DNA of 64,000 bases from Ardenticatena maritima. GTDB lineage: Bacteria > Chloroflexota > Anaerolineae > Ardenticatenales > Ardenticatenaceae. How positions within the stretch are numbered: the first letter of the stretch is position 1; each line of letters begins with the position of its first letter. Shown piece by piece: positions 17,347-26,494 of this stretch. A model generated the notes under the pieces. That model was given only the letters and a program-made list of their open reading frames with translations. It did not search any database and was not told the origin of the DNA. Location of the stretch: contig NZ_LGKN01000003.1 in the NCBI RefSeq assembly GCF_001306175.1, positions 1,044,230 through 1,108,229 of the forward strand. Direction: 5' to 3'. Both the position numbers and the translations under genes were made by a program.

Positions 17347-18540
17347 ATGCGAGACATCTACATCGTCAGCGCCGTACGAACCCCCATTGGGCGTTTCGGC
17401 GGTCTGCTGAAAGACTTTTCCCCCAGCGACCTCGCCGCGCATGCCATGCAAGCCGCGCTGCAACGCGCGCACGTCGCCCCTGAACATCTCGATATCTACA
17501 TCTTCGGGAATGTCCTGCGTGCCGGGCATGGGCAATTGATTCCCCGTCAAGCCGCGCTCAAAGCGGGCATTCCCAAAGAAGTGGACGGCTACGCTGTGGA
17601 TATGGTCTGCTCGTCGGGCATGATGGCGCTGTACAACGCCGCCATGCTCATCCGCGCTGGTGAAGCCGACCTTGCTCTAGCCGGCGGCGTGGAATCCATG
17701 TCGCAAGCCGGCTTCTTTCTCTCCCACCGTGCCCGTTGGGGATACAAATTCTTGTTAGGTGCTCCCGAAAACCTGGTGGACATCTTGCTTTACGATGGGC
17801 TCACCGACCCGACCACGGGGGAAGCAATGGGCGAACAAACTGAACGCCTGGCGGCGGAACATGGCATCACCCGTGAAGAATTGGATGAAATCGCCGCCCT
17901 CTCACAACAACGTGCCCACGCCGCTACTGAAAACGGCATTTTCGCCCACGAAATCGCCCCCATCGAAATCAGCACACGCAAAGGCACAACCCTTGTTGAT
18001 CGGGATGAAGGCATCCGTCCCGAAACCACTACCGAAACGCTGGCGAAACTGCGCCCAGCCTTCCGCAAAGATGGCGTGCTCACCGCCGGCAATTCCAGCC
18101 AGATTTCGGACGGGGCGGCGGCATTGGTGCTTGCCAGTGCAGAAGCCGTCGAACGCTATGGGCTCACCCCCATTGCGCGGGTTCTCGGCGGCGCATGGGC
18201 GGCTGGTGAAACATGGCGCTTCCCCGAAGCCCCCATCCCCGCTGTGCGCAACCTGCTCAACCGCTTGAACATGCAGATTGACGATTTCGACCTATTTGAA
18301 AACAACGAAGCCTTTGCCATCAACAACATCCTCTTCCACCGCATGTTGGGCGTACCGTACGAGCGCCTGAATGTCCTCGGCGGCGCCGTCGCGATTGGTC
18401 ACCCCATCGGTGCATCCGGCGCCCGCATTGTCGTGACATTGCTGAACGCACTCCGCCATCACGAAAAAACACTTGGGCTCGCCGCCATCTGCCACGGAAC
18501 AGGCGGCGGCACGGCGCTGGCCGTCGAACGCCTCGCCTAA
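17347..18540 (+). CDS. Acetyl-CoA acetyltransferase (thiolase)
   Basis: Type II thiolase, 397 aa, making or splitting acetoacetyl-CoA or longer 3-ketoacyl-CoA. The nucleophile is Cys88 in VDMVCSSGMMAL, the second catalytic pair His352 in GHPIGASGAR and Cys382 in CHGTGGG. ENNEAFA (about 320) is the expected NEAFA motif. It starts with RTPIGRFGG as usual. It is monocistronic, bounded by a strong hairpin. The biosynthetic versus degradative role is not clear; no beta-oxidation or mevalonate genes lie nearby. Confidence 0.92.
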   Translation: MRDIYIVSAVRTPIGRFGGLLKDFSPSDLAAHAMQAALQRAHVAPEHLDIYIFGNVLRAGHGQLIPRQAALKAGIPKEVDGYAVDMVCSSGMMALYNAAMLIRAGEADLALAGGVESMSQAGFFLSHRARWGYKFLLGAPENLVDILLYDGLTDPTTGEAMGEQTERLAAEHGITREELDEIAALSQQRAHAATENGIFAHEIAPIEISTRKGTTLVDRDEGIRPETTTETLAKLRPAFRKDGVLTAGNSSQISDGAAALVLASAEAVERYGLTPIARVLGGAWAAGETWRFPEAPIPAVRNLLNRLNMQIDDFDLFENNEAFAINNILFHRMLGVPYERLNVLGGAVAIGHPIGASGARIVVTLLNALRHHEKTLGLAAICHGTGGGTALAVERLA

Positions 18541-18544
18541 GCAG

Positions 18545-18577
18545 AAAAAAACGGGCGCTCACATGAGCGCCCGTTTT
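18545..18577. terminator. Bidirectional terminator between thiolase and nuoN
   Basis: Perfect 10-bp arms ACGGGCGCTC (18551-18560) and GAGCGCCCGT (18565-18574) with a 4-nt loop. A6 precedes and T4 follows, so it can end both the thiolase transcript and the minus-strand nuo transcript. Confidence 0.88.
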
Positions 18578-18628
18578 CGTCTCCCTTGCGGCTGTGTGGC
18601 TCAACGATTTACAAGCACACAGCCCACC

Positions 18629-20221
18629 TCAGGCGACTTCCTCGCCTTCTTCTTCCAACTCATGCGTGGCGGTACGCAGGCTGAAAATGCCAATCAAAAT
18701 CAAGACCAACAACACGGAAACCGCCAGCGAAATTCCCCGCACGAGCAAATTCTCGTTGCTTCCTTCGAGCAAGACATCCGTAATCAGCGCGGGGTAGAAG
18801 CCAAGCACCAGTACGCCAGTCGTGGTCAACGCCAACGCGACCGAAAGCATCCAATCAGGCGACCACGAGACGGCAAGGTTTTCTTCGGCTTCCTGCATGA
18901 ACATCTTGATAATCACACGCGCGTAGTAGAATACCGACACCACGCTATTGAGCACTGCCACAACCACAAGCCACTGCAAGTTGCCGGCGATACCAGCGTT
19001 GAAAATCATGAATTTGGTGAAAAAGCCCGCCGTCGGGGGGAACCCCGCCAGGCTGAGCAAAAAGAGGCTGAGGAGCACCGCCGCCACCGGATAGGTCTTG
19101 CTCAACCCCCTGAAATCGTCCAATTCAAGGACTTCGTCGTCTTCACCCTTGCGCAAGCCGAGAATGACGGCAAACGCCCCCAGGTTCATCAAGGCATATG
19201 CCAAGAGGTAGAGCAGCACAAAAATATCCGAGCCAGCCAACACGCCAATCAGCATGTAGCCGGCGTGCGCAATACTGGAATACGCGAGCATGCGCTTGAT
19301 ATTGCTTTGCACAAGCGCGGCCACGTTCCCCCATGTCATCGTCACAGCGGCGAGAATGGCCAGAATAGGCACCCACAAGTCGGCGGCAGGCACCAACGCC
19401 GTATACAACACACGCATCAGCGCCACCATGCCACCGGCTTTTGTTGCCGCCACCATGAACGCCGTAATGGGCGTCGGTGCACCTTGATACACATCAGGCG
19501 TCCACTGGTGGAAAGGCGCAAGCGAAATTTTGAAGCCAAACCCCACCAGCATCAGCGCAAGCCCAATCAGGAACAGCGTATTGGTGAGCGTTTCGCCAAC
19601 GCCCAGCACGGTGAAGGTCGTGCTGATGACGCCCAGATTGGTGGAGCCAACCGCGCCATAGATGAGCGCAATCCCGTACAACAAGAACCCACTCGCAAAC
19701 GCCCCCAGCAAGAAATACTTGAGCGCGGCTTCTTCTGAATCCACACGGGGGCGCGCAAAGCCCGCCAGAATGTAGAGCGGGAAACTGAGCAATTCAATAC
19801 CCAGGAAAATAACAATCAAGTCGCGGGCGCTTGCCAACAGCATCATCCCCGCAACCGAGAAAAGCATCAACGCATACAATTCACCGCGGTTCAGATTGTC
19901 ATGGTCGGCCAGGTAGCGCGGCAACAACAAAATCGCTACAAACGCCACGCCAACCAGCAACACATGAAAACCGCTGGACATGCGATCCCAAATAATCATA
20001 TCGTTGAACGCCAGAGAAGGCTGCTGCACATTTGAGACCAGCAGGAACTGCCGTACGGCCATGATGAACGCCCCGGCCAGCCCCGCCAGCGAAAAATATG
20101 CCAGCCATTCGCGCTCGTCATCTTCCAGCCACAAATCGCTCAACATGACAATGAGCGCCGTAGCGCAGACCAGCAAAAATGGTCCCAAGGCTTCCCAGCC
20201 AAGTGCGAAGAAGTCGTTCAT
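18629..20221 (-). CDS. nuoN: NADH-quinone oxidoreductase subunit N
   Basis: 530 aa antiporter-like membrane subunit of complex I, with about 14 helices. Recognisable stretches are NLNRGELYALMLFSVAGM, LGIELLSFPLYILAGF (the Glu of helix 5), FKISLAPFHQWTPDVYQGAP (the pumping Lys helix) and LAYSSIAHAGYMLIG. A short acidic C-terminal tail follows the last helix. Last gene of the nuoC-N run, ended by the bidirectional hairpin. Confidence 0.95.
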   Translation of the reverse strand: MNDFFALGWEALGPFLLVCATALIVMLSDLWLEDDEREWLAYFSLAGLAGAFIMAVRQFLLVSNVQQPSLAFNDMIIWDRMSSGFHVLLVGVAFVAILLLPRYLADHDNLNRGELYALMLFSVAGMMLLASARDLIVIFLGIELLSFPLYILAGFARPRVDSEEAALKYFLLGAFASGFLLYGIALIYGAVGSTNLGVISTTFTVLGVGETLTNTLFLIGLALMLVGFGFKISLAPFHQWTPDVYQGAPTPITAFMVAATKAGGMVALMRVLYTALVPAADLWVPILAILAAVTMTWGNVAALVQSNIKRMLAYSSIAHAGYMLIGVLAGSDIFVLLYLLAYALMNLGAFAVILGLRKGEDDEVLELDDFRGLSKTYPVAAVLLSLFLLSLAGFPPTAGFFTKFMIFNAGIAGNLQWLVVVAVLNSVVSVFYYARVIIKMFMQEAEENLAVSWSPDWMLSVALALTTTGVLVLGFYPALITDVLLEGSNENLLVRGISLAVSVLLVLILIGIFSLRTATHELEEEGEEVA

Positions 20222-20280
20222 AGTTCCTTCACCGTGTATCCTTCAAATTTGCCCTGTCGAGACGTCGTCGGTCGCATGGC

Positions 20281-21825
20281 TTACCGCATCGTCAAAACGG
20301 TGCCGCCCACTTCCTGCAACAGACGTGCGACACTGGGCTGCATGGGTTCGACAAAAATGTGCGGCGCAACACCAATGAGAATGATAAGCGCCACCAGCGG
20401 CACAAGCGCCAGGATTTCGCGTTTGTTCAAGTCAGCCAACGTTTCGTTTTCCGGCTTGGTGATGGGGCCAAAGAAGACGTTGCCGTACAGCCAGAGCATG
20501 TACACCGCCCCCAACACCACACCAAAGGTGGCAAACACCGCCCACCACTGGTTCGCGCGGAAAGCCCCAATGAGAATCATGAACTCACCGGCAAACCCAT
20601 TCAACCCAGGCAAGCCCAGGCTTGAGAGCGCCACAATCAAAAAGAAGATGGCGTACACCGGCACGACTTTCCACAAACCGCCGTATTCCGACATTTCGCG
20701 TGTATGGCGGCGGTCGTAAATCATGCCGATGAGCAAGAAGAGCGCCCCCGTGCTCAAACCGTGGTTGACCATTTGCAAAATGCTACCGCTCACGCCTTGC
20801 GGGTTCATCGCGGCCAAACCCAGGACAACAAAACCCATGTGGCTCACCGAAGAATAGGCAATCAGGCTCTTGATATCACGTTGGGCGAACGCCACCGCCG
20901 CCCCATAGAGAATGCCCACAATCGCAAGCCCCGCCAGAATGGGCGCGAACTGTTGTGAGGCTTGCGGGAACAAAGGCATCGCAAACCGCACGAAGCCATA
21001 GGTCCCCATTTTCAGCAAGACGCCCGCCAGAATGACCGAACCAGCGGTCGGCGCTTCAACGTGGGCGTTGGGCAACCAGGTGTGGAAGGGGAAGAGCGGC
21101 ACTTTGATGGCAAACGCCAGCACAAACGCCAGGAACATGAGCGTTTCCATGCGGTCGCTGACAATGCCGGCATCCCACAACCCTGATTGTACCGCCTGCT
21201 TCCAGACGGTCAGGTCAAAGGTGAGTTGCTGGGTGAAAGGCACCAAAATCCAGGCAAACGCGATGATGGCGGCCAGCATCAACGCCGACCCCGCCATAGT
21301 GTAGAGCACGAATTTCACAGTCGCGTAAATGCGGTTCTTCGACCCCCAAATCCCAATCAGGAAGTACATGGGGATGAGCACAACTTCCCAGAAGATGTAG
21401 AAAAGGAACATGTCGAGCGCTGTAAAAACGCCCATCATTCCCGTGGTGAGCAGCAACATGAGCGCATAGTACTCGCGCTCGCGTGTCTGTATGCTCCCCC
21501 ACGAGAACAAAATCGCCACCACTGTCAGCAACGCCGTGAGTGGAATCAGCCAGAGGCTAATCCCGTCAACCCCCACACGGTACAGAAACGTGACGTTGCC
21601 GCCAAAGAGCGAAATCCACGAATGGGTTTCGACAAATTGAAAGTCGGCCGACGTGGGGTCGAAACGTGCCACGAGCCATAGCGTCAGAACAAGTTCGACC
21701 AACGCAGTGCCCAACGCCAACCCACGCACCCAATCCATGCGGTTGCGTGGCACCAGCAAGGCAATGAGCAATGCGCCAAGCAACGGAACGAAGATGATGG
21801 CCGAAAGCAATCCAAACTGGTTCAT
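20281..21825 (-). CDS. nuoM: NADH-quinone oxidoreductase subunit M
   Basis: 514 aa antiporter-like proton-translocating subunit. Hallmarks are FYIFWEVVLIPMYFLIGIWG (conserved Glu), FAIKVPLFPFHTWLPNAHVE (Lys helix) and IAYSSVSHMGFVVLG. The length is usual for the family. It lies between nuoL and nuoN in canonical order, with a 59-bp gap to nuoN. Confidence 0.96.
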   Translation of the reverse strand: MNQFGLLSAIIFVPLLGALLIALLVPRNRMDWVRGLALGTALVELVLTLWLVARFDPTSADFQFVETHSWISLFGGNVTFLYRVGVDGISLWLIPLTALLTVVAILFSWGSIQTREREYYALMLLLTTGMMGVFTALDMFLFYIFWEVVLIPMYFLIGIWGSKNRIYATVKFVLYTMAGSALMLAAIIAFAWILVPFTQQLTFDLTVWKQAVQSGLWDAGIVSDRMETLMFLAFVLAFAIKVPLFPFHTWLPNAHVEAPTAGSVILAGVLLKMGTYGFVRFAMPLFPQASQQFAPILAGLAIVGILYGAAVAFAQRDIKSLIAYSSVSHMGFVVLGLAAMNPQGVSGSILQMVNHGLSTGALFLLIGMIYDRRHTREMSEYGGLWKVVPVYAIFFLIVALSSLGLPGLNGFAGEFMILIGAFRANQWWAVFATFGVVLGAVYMLWLYGNVFFGPITKPENETLADLNKREILALVPLVALIILIGVAPHIFVEPMQPSVARLLQEVGGTVLTMR

Positions 21826-21867
21826 CGTTCTCTATCGTCTCCTCTATTCGACGGATTCTTCAGCACG

Positions 21868-23787
21868 TTAGAAACCACCACTCAAGAAGTAGGCCACCAG
21901 AATCAGCACGCCCAGCGCCATCGTCAACGCATAGGCGCGAGCGTACCCCATTTGCAACCGCCGCAAGATTTCGCTTGCCAAGCGCAACACGGTTGCAACC
22001 CCGTTCACAGCACCGTCAATGACCAGTTTGTCAACCACAAACGCCAGGAACGACGCCAGCGCAAAGAAGGGGCGCACGAACAACGCGCCATAGAGTTCAT
22101 CCACGTAGAATTTGTTGTACGAGAGGCGATACAGGGGCGCGAAGCGTGCCGCCAATGCCTCGGGGTCGGCGGCGCGGCGCACATAGATGGCATACGCCAA
22201 GCCCGCCCCCGCCAGAGCAATCACCGACGAAATGGCAATCAACAGCATGGGATTACCGCCCTCGTGGTGCTCAAGCACATCGTGGAAGACCGGTTCCAAC
22301 CAGTGATGAATCGCGCCGTTTTCAAGCGGTAAGCCGAACACAAGCCCAGCACCCAGCGCAAAGACCGCCAGAATCATCAGCGGTACGGTCATCACGGCGG
22401 GCGATTCGTGTGCGTGTTCGGCTGCTTTGCTGCGCGGCTCTCCCGTAAAGACCATGAAGAACTGGCGAAACGAGTAGAACGCGGTCAGGAAGGCGGTAAT
22501 AGCGCCAATCAGGTAGAGCACCGTATGCCCGCCGAAGAAAGTCTGCGCCAAAATTTCATCCTTCGAGAAGAACCCCGATGTCAGCGGCAAGCCGGCCAGC
22601 GCCGCCGCACCAATGAGGAAGGTCCACCCCGTTTGGGGCATGCGTTTCAGCAAGCCGCCCATGTGGCGCATATCCTGCGGGTCAATGTGCTCACCCGTTT
22701 CATGCGCGGCATGTTCCATCGAGTGAATCACACTCCCCGAACCGAGGAAGAGCAACGCTTTGAAGAAGGCATGGGTGAACAGGTGGAAAATCGCAGCCAC
22801 ATAGGCCCCCACGCCTACGGCAAGGAACATGTAGCCCAACTGTGAGACCGTCGAATACGCCAGCACCTTTTTGATATCCAGTTGCGTGATGGCAATACTG
22901 GCGGCAAAAATCGCCGTCAGTGCGCCAATCGTTGCCACAATCAACGGTGTTGTAGGCGCGGCAGCGTAGAGCGCATGTGAGCGGGCAATCATGTAGACGC
23001 CCGCCGTCACCATGGTTGCCGCGTGGATGAGCGCCGAAACAGGCGTGGGACCAGCCATCGCGTCAGGCAACCAGACATAGAGCGGAAGTTGCGCGCTCTT
23101 CCCGGTGGCTCCCACAAAGAGCAACAAGGTGATCAGCGTCAAGGTTGCCGGCGCCGCCGTACCTGCGGCTTCAAACACATCGGTATACACCAGCGAGCCG
23201 AACGTCGTCCAAATCAGGAAAACGCCAAGTGCAAAGCCAAAGTCGCCAATGCGGTTGACAATGAAGGCTTTGCGCCCGGCGGCGGCGTTCTTGGGGTCGG
23301 TGTACCAAAAACTAATCAGCAAGTAGGAACACAACCCGACCAGTTCCCAACCGGTGAAAAGCAACACATAGTTGGCGCCCAACACCAGCAGCAACATGGA
23401 AAAGACAAACAAGTTCAAATAAACGAAGTAGCGCCGAATGCCATCATCGTGCGCCATGTACCCATTTGAATAGACATGGATGAGGAAGCCCACCCCTGTC
23501 ACGACCAACACCATCAAAAGCGAAAGTTGGTCAACAAGCAGTTGAATGGGTACATAGAGCGTATCCACAAGCACCCATGTGTAGAGCGGCTCGGTCAAAA
23601 AGGCATGCTCCTCTTCCAGCACACCCCGAACTTGCATGAAGAGCACCACCGCAAGGACGAACGAAACGCCCACAGCCGCCGTCGCCAACCAACCCGCGGT
23701 GCGCTTGGGCAGCACCTTCGCCAACGCCAGGTTGGCGACAACGCCAGCCAGCGGTATGAGCAAAATCAACCACACAAGTGTTGCCAT
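21868..23787 (-). CDS. nuoL: NADH-quinone oxidoreductase subunit L
   Basis: 639 aa, the largest antiporter-like subunit, including the C-terminal long lateral helix region. Signature stretches are YVLLFTGWELVGLCSYLLI, GKSAQLPLYVWLPDAMAGPT, SALIHAATMVTAGVYM and LAYSTVSQLGYMF. The C-terminus carries a final anchor (LTMALGVLILVAYFLSGGF). It overlaps nothing and is followed by nuoM after 42 bp. Confidence 0.96.
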   Translation of the reverse strand: MATLVWLILLIPLAGVVANLALAKVLPKRTAGWLATAAVGVSFVLAVVLFMQVRGVLEEEHAFLTEPLYTWVLVDTLYVPIQLLVDQLSLLMVLVVTGVGFLIHVYSNGYMAHDDGIRRYFVYLNLFVFSMLLLVLGANYVLLFTGWELVGLCSYLLISFWYTDPKNAAAGRKAFIVNRIGDFGFALGVFLIWTTFGSLVYTDVFEAAGTAAPATLTLITLLLFVGATGKSAQLPLYVWLPDAMAGPTPVSALIHAATMVTAGVYMIARSHALYAAAPTTPLIVATIGALTAIFAASIAITQLDIKKVLAYSTVSQLGYMFLAVGVGAYVAAIFHLFTHAFFKALLFLGSGSVIHSMEHAAHETGEHIDPQDMRHMGGLLKRMPQTGWTFLIGAAALAGLPLTSGFFSKDEILAQTFFGGHTVLYLIGAITAFLTAFYSFRQFFMVFTGEPRSKAAEHAHESPAVMTVPLMILAVFALGAGLVFGLPLENGAIHHWLEPVFHDVLEHHEGGNPMLLIAISSVIALAGAGLAYAIYVRRAADPEALAARFAPLYRLSYNKFYVDELYGALFVRPFFALASFLAFVVDKLVIDGAVNGVATVLRLASEILRRLQMGYARAYALTMALGVLILVAYFLSGGF

Positions 23788-23832
23788 GGTTCCCTCAACC
23801 TGTTTCGTCGAAATTTTATGTCATCTTCGTTG

Positions 23833-24138
23833 TTAGCCACGCAACATGTGCGCGTCGTCCACGTCCGATGTACCCAGCGAGCGGAAAATCGCCACAATCA
23901 GCGCCAACCCAATGGCGACTTCGGCAGCCGCCACCGTCATCACAAAGAAGACGAACACTTGCCCATCAAGCGAATTCAGGTGGCGCGCCAACGCCACAAA
24001 AGTCAGGTTGACGGCATTGAGCATCAATTCGATAGACATGAAAATCACAATGGCGTTGCGGCGCAACAACACGCCCAACATGCCAATCACGAACAAGACG
24101 GCTCCCAAGAGCAGGTAGTTTTCAACCGGTACAGGCAT
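23833..24138 (-). CDS. nuoK: NADH-quinone oxidoreductase subunit K
   Basis: 101 aa, three helices. It contains the conserved Glu in [13 protein letters not shown] (E-channel) and [17 protein letters not shown] in the third helix with its second conserved Glu. The length is standard. It is the small membrane subunit between the nuoJ and nuoL products. Confidence 0.95.
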   Translation of the reverse strand: MPVPVENYLLLGAVLFVIGMLGVLLRRNAIVIFMSIELMLNAVNLTFVALARHLNSLDGQVFVFFVMTVAAAEVAIGLALIVAIFRSLGTSDVDDAHMLRG

Positions 24139-24177
24139 GGTCTGGTCTCCCTACACAAATCGCCTGAAATCAGCAGT

Positions 24178-24711
24178 TCAGTCAGTCGTTGTTTTCTTGC
24201 GGCGCGGCATCCGTGCCAGCACCACCGCACCCAAAATCCCAACCAGCAAGATGAGCGAAGTCAATTCAAACGGCAGCAAGTAGCGGCTGTACAGGTGTTC
24301 CGCCAGGGCTTGCGATTGCCCACCGGCGGCGGCAATGGCTTCGGTCATCGTCCCCGTCAACTGGGTGAAACTTCCGTTGCGGATAGCCGCCACAAGCGCA
24401 CCCAACAACCCCAGCGAAAACAACAACGCCAGCGGGCGTTGGGCGGGAATATGCTCCCACAACGGCGCCGGTGAAGGACCCATCAACATCACCACGAACA
24501 AGAAGAGCACCATAATCGCGCCGGCATAGACCAGCACTTGCACCGCCGCCAAAAAGGGCGCTTCCAATTGCAGGTAGAGCAATGCCACCGCTATGAAGTT
24601 CATCACCATGAAGAGCACCGCATAGACAGGGCGCGGCGTAAAGACCATCGCCAACGCCGATGTAATCGCCAACACTGCGAGCACGTAGAAGAAGAGTTCC
24701 GCGCCGCTCAT
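24178..24711 (-). CDS. nuoJ: NADH-quinone oxidoreductase subunit J
   Basis: 177 aa, five helices. The conserved third-helix motif is seen as VLVYAGAIMVLFLFVVMLM. The C-terminal residues are basic (RMPRRKK) and cytoplasmic. It ends 39 bp before nuoK and starts 3 bp after nuoI, in canonical order. Confidence 0.94.
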   Translation of the reverse strand: MSGAELFFYVLAVLAITSALAMVFTPRPVYAVLFMVMNFIAVALLYLQLEAPFLAAVQVLVYAGAIMVLFLFVVMLMGPSPAPLWEHIPAQRPLALLFSLGLLGALVAAIRNGSFTQLTGTMTEAIAAAGGQSQALAEHLYSRYLLPFELTSLILLVGILGAVVLARMPRRKKTTTD

Positions 24712-24714
24712 CGG

Positions 24715-25350
24715 TTAGCCCTCCGCGTTCTCATCGTCTTCAGGGTCCGGCACCGGGTGCAAGACCACATCCGGCGTCAGGTCGTATTCGTCCAGCAGGC
24801 TGGTGGGCACGTAGGTTGTCACAAACCCACCAGGCGGCACACGGTCCACACGTTGCGGGTTATGCACCGGGTGCGGCATATCTTGCGGACGCGGTGCGGG
24901 ACCTTTTTGCGGCGTCCCAGGCACCCCCGGCGGCGGCGGCACCAAAAGCATCTCTTTCGTGTAAATCATCGCCTTGCGCGTATAACTCGAAATCTCGTAA
25001 TTGTGCTCAAGCACAATCGCATCCACCGGGCACGCTTCTTCGCAAAAACCGCAGAAAATGCAGCGCAGCATGTTGATTTCATACCGCTTGGCGTAGCGTT
25101 CACCCGGCGAATAGCGTTCTTCATCCGTGTTTTCAGCCGGCTCCACAAAAATGGCGTCCGCGGGGCACGCCGCTGCACAGAGCGAACACCCAATGCAGCG
25201 CTCCAACCCATTCGGGTGGCGTTTCAATTCATGCCGCCCACGAAAACGCTCAAAAACCGGGCGTTTGATATCGGGATATTCCACTGTAATCGGCTTGCGG
25301 AACATCTGTTTGAACGTTGTCCGCAGCCCTTCAAAAATTGCTCCAATCAT
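24715..25350 (-). CDS. nuoI: NADH-quinone oxidoreductase subunit I with Pro-rich tail
   Basis: 211 aa ferredoxin-like subunit holding two 4Fe-4S clusters (N6a, N6b): CIGCSLCAAACP (about 52-63) and CIFCGFCEEACP (about 96-107). The core ends near residue 140. A tail of about 70 residues follows that is rich in Pro (PPPPGVPGTPQKGPAPRP) and acidic at the end. Typical NuoI is about 160-180 aa. The tail is absent from the second NuoI of this window. It belongs to the main nuo operon between nuoH and nuoJ. Confidence 0.93.
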   Translation of the reverse strand: MIGAIFEGLRTTFKQMFRKPITVEYPDIKRPVFERFRGRHELKRHPNGLERCIGCSLCAAACPADAIFVEPAENTDEERYSPGERYAKRYEINMLRCIFCGFCEEACPVDAIVLEHNYEISSYTRKAMIYTKEMLLVPPPPGVPGTPQKGPAPRPQDMPHPVHNPQRVDRVPPGGFVTTYVPTSLLDEYDLTPDVVLHPVPDPEDDENAEG

Positions 25351-25434
25351 GGTTGTGCCAACTCCCTTCTTGAATGACTCGTGTACGCCTCTTGCACACC
25401 TTTCGCAAGGCGGAGAAAAAGACCACGAGTATTG

Positions 25435-26460
25435 CTATCCCAACAGGCCAAAGAATCCCGTATCACGCGCCACCACCGCCAACGCCGTGATGACCACATT
25501 CGCCAGCGAAAGCGGCAACAACACTTTCCATCCCAATTGCATCAAGCGGTCGTAGCGCAAACGGGGCAAGGTGGCGCGCATCCAGACGAAGAAGAACATG
25601 AACAGAGCCACTTTCAGGAAGAAGTAGAGCACGCCCAACAGCGGAATCTGCTCGGCAAACGGACCGCGCCAGCCGCCCAGGAAGAGCGAAACCGCAACGC
25701 CGCTAATTACAATCATGCCGATGTATTCCCCCATGTAGAAGAGGGCGAACTTCATCCCGCTGTATTCGGTGTGGAAACCAGCCACCAATTCCTGTTCGGC
25801 TTCCGGCAAGTCGAACGGGGCGCGCTTCGTTTCCGCCAGCATCGTGATAATGAAGATGATGAACGCCAGCGGTTGCATCAGCACGAACCAGCGCCCACCG
25901 GCTTGCGCGTTGACGATATCCACCAGGCTGAAGGAGCCCGCCAGCATGACAATCGAAAGCACCGACAGTCCCATCGCCAATTCGTAGGAAATCATCTGCG
26001 CTGACGCACGCAAGCCCCCCAGCAAGGCATACTTGTTGTTCGACGCCCAGCCGGCCAACACCACGCTGTACACACCCAGCGATCCCAGCCCCAGGAAGTA
26101 GAGCAAGGCAATGTTGATGTCGGCGATGTAGAGGTGAATGGTGCGCCCAAACAGCGTGATGTCGGGACCAAAAGGCAGCACCGCCGCCGCCAGCAACGAC
26201 GGCACAACCGCCAGCACGGGCGCCAGCAAGTAGAGCACTTTATCGGCTTCGGCGGGGATGATGTCTTCCTTGAAGAAGAGTTTCACCCCATCCGCCAGTG
26301 GTTGCAACAAGCCCTCAGGCCCCACACGGTTAGGACCAATGCGCACCTGTAAACGCGCAATCACACGCCGCTCGAACCAGGTCATGTAGGCAAAGCCCGT
26401 GAGCAGCACAACCACAACGACGATAATTTTCACAATGGTCTCGATGAAATCGGCCAGCAT
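25435..26460 (-). CDS. nuoH: NADH-quinone oxidoreductase subunit H
   Basis: 341 aa, eight-helix membrane subunit forming the quinone channel with B and D. It contains the family motifs ERRVIARLQVRIGPNRVGP near the N-terminus, EDIIPAEADK, and AETKRAPFDLPEAEQELVAG, and ends with the expected LRYDRLMQLGWK before the last helix. Only one copy exists in the window, so both Q modules described here would have to share it or use one elsewhere. Confidence 0.96.
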   Translation of the reverse strand: MLADFIETIVKIIVVVVVLLTGFAYMTWFERRVIARLQVRIGPNRVGPEGLLQPLADGVKLFFKEDIIPAEADKVLYLLAPVLAVVPSLLAAAVLPFGPDITLFGRTIHLYIADINIALLYFLGLGSLGVYSVVLAGWASNNKYALLGGLRASAQMISYELAMGLSVLSIVMLAGSFSLVDIVNAQAGGRWFVLMQPLAFIIFIITMLAETKRAPFDLPEAEQELVAGFHTEYSGMKFALFYMGEYIGMIVISGVAVSLFLGGWRGPFAEQIPLLGVLYFFLKVALFMFFFVWMRATLPRLRYDRLMQLGWKVLLPLSLANVVITALAVVARDTGFFGLLG

Positions 26461-26494
26461 GGTGCCTCACCTGATTTGTTGTCTCACCTGCGCG

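Noticed and set aside
18473..19738. Plus-strand open frame of about 420 codons
   Set aside because: Antisense to nuoN; the composition (Gln, His, Arg) is typical of a shadow frame.
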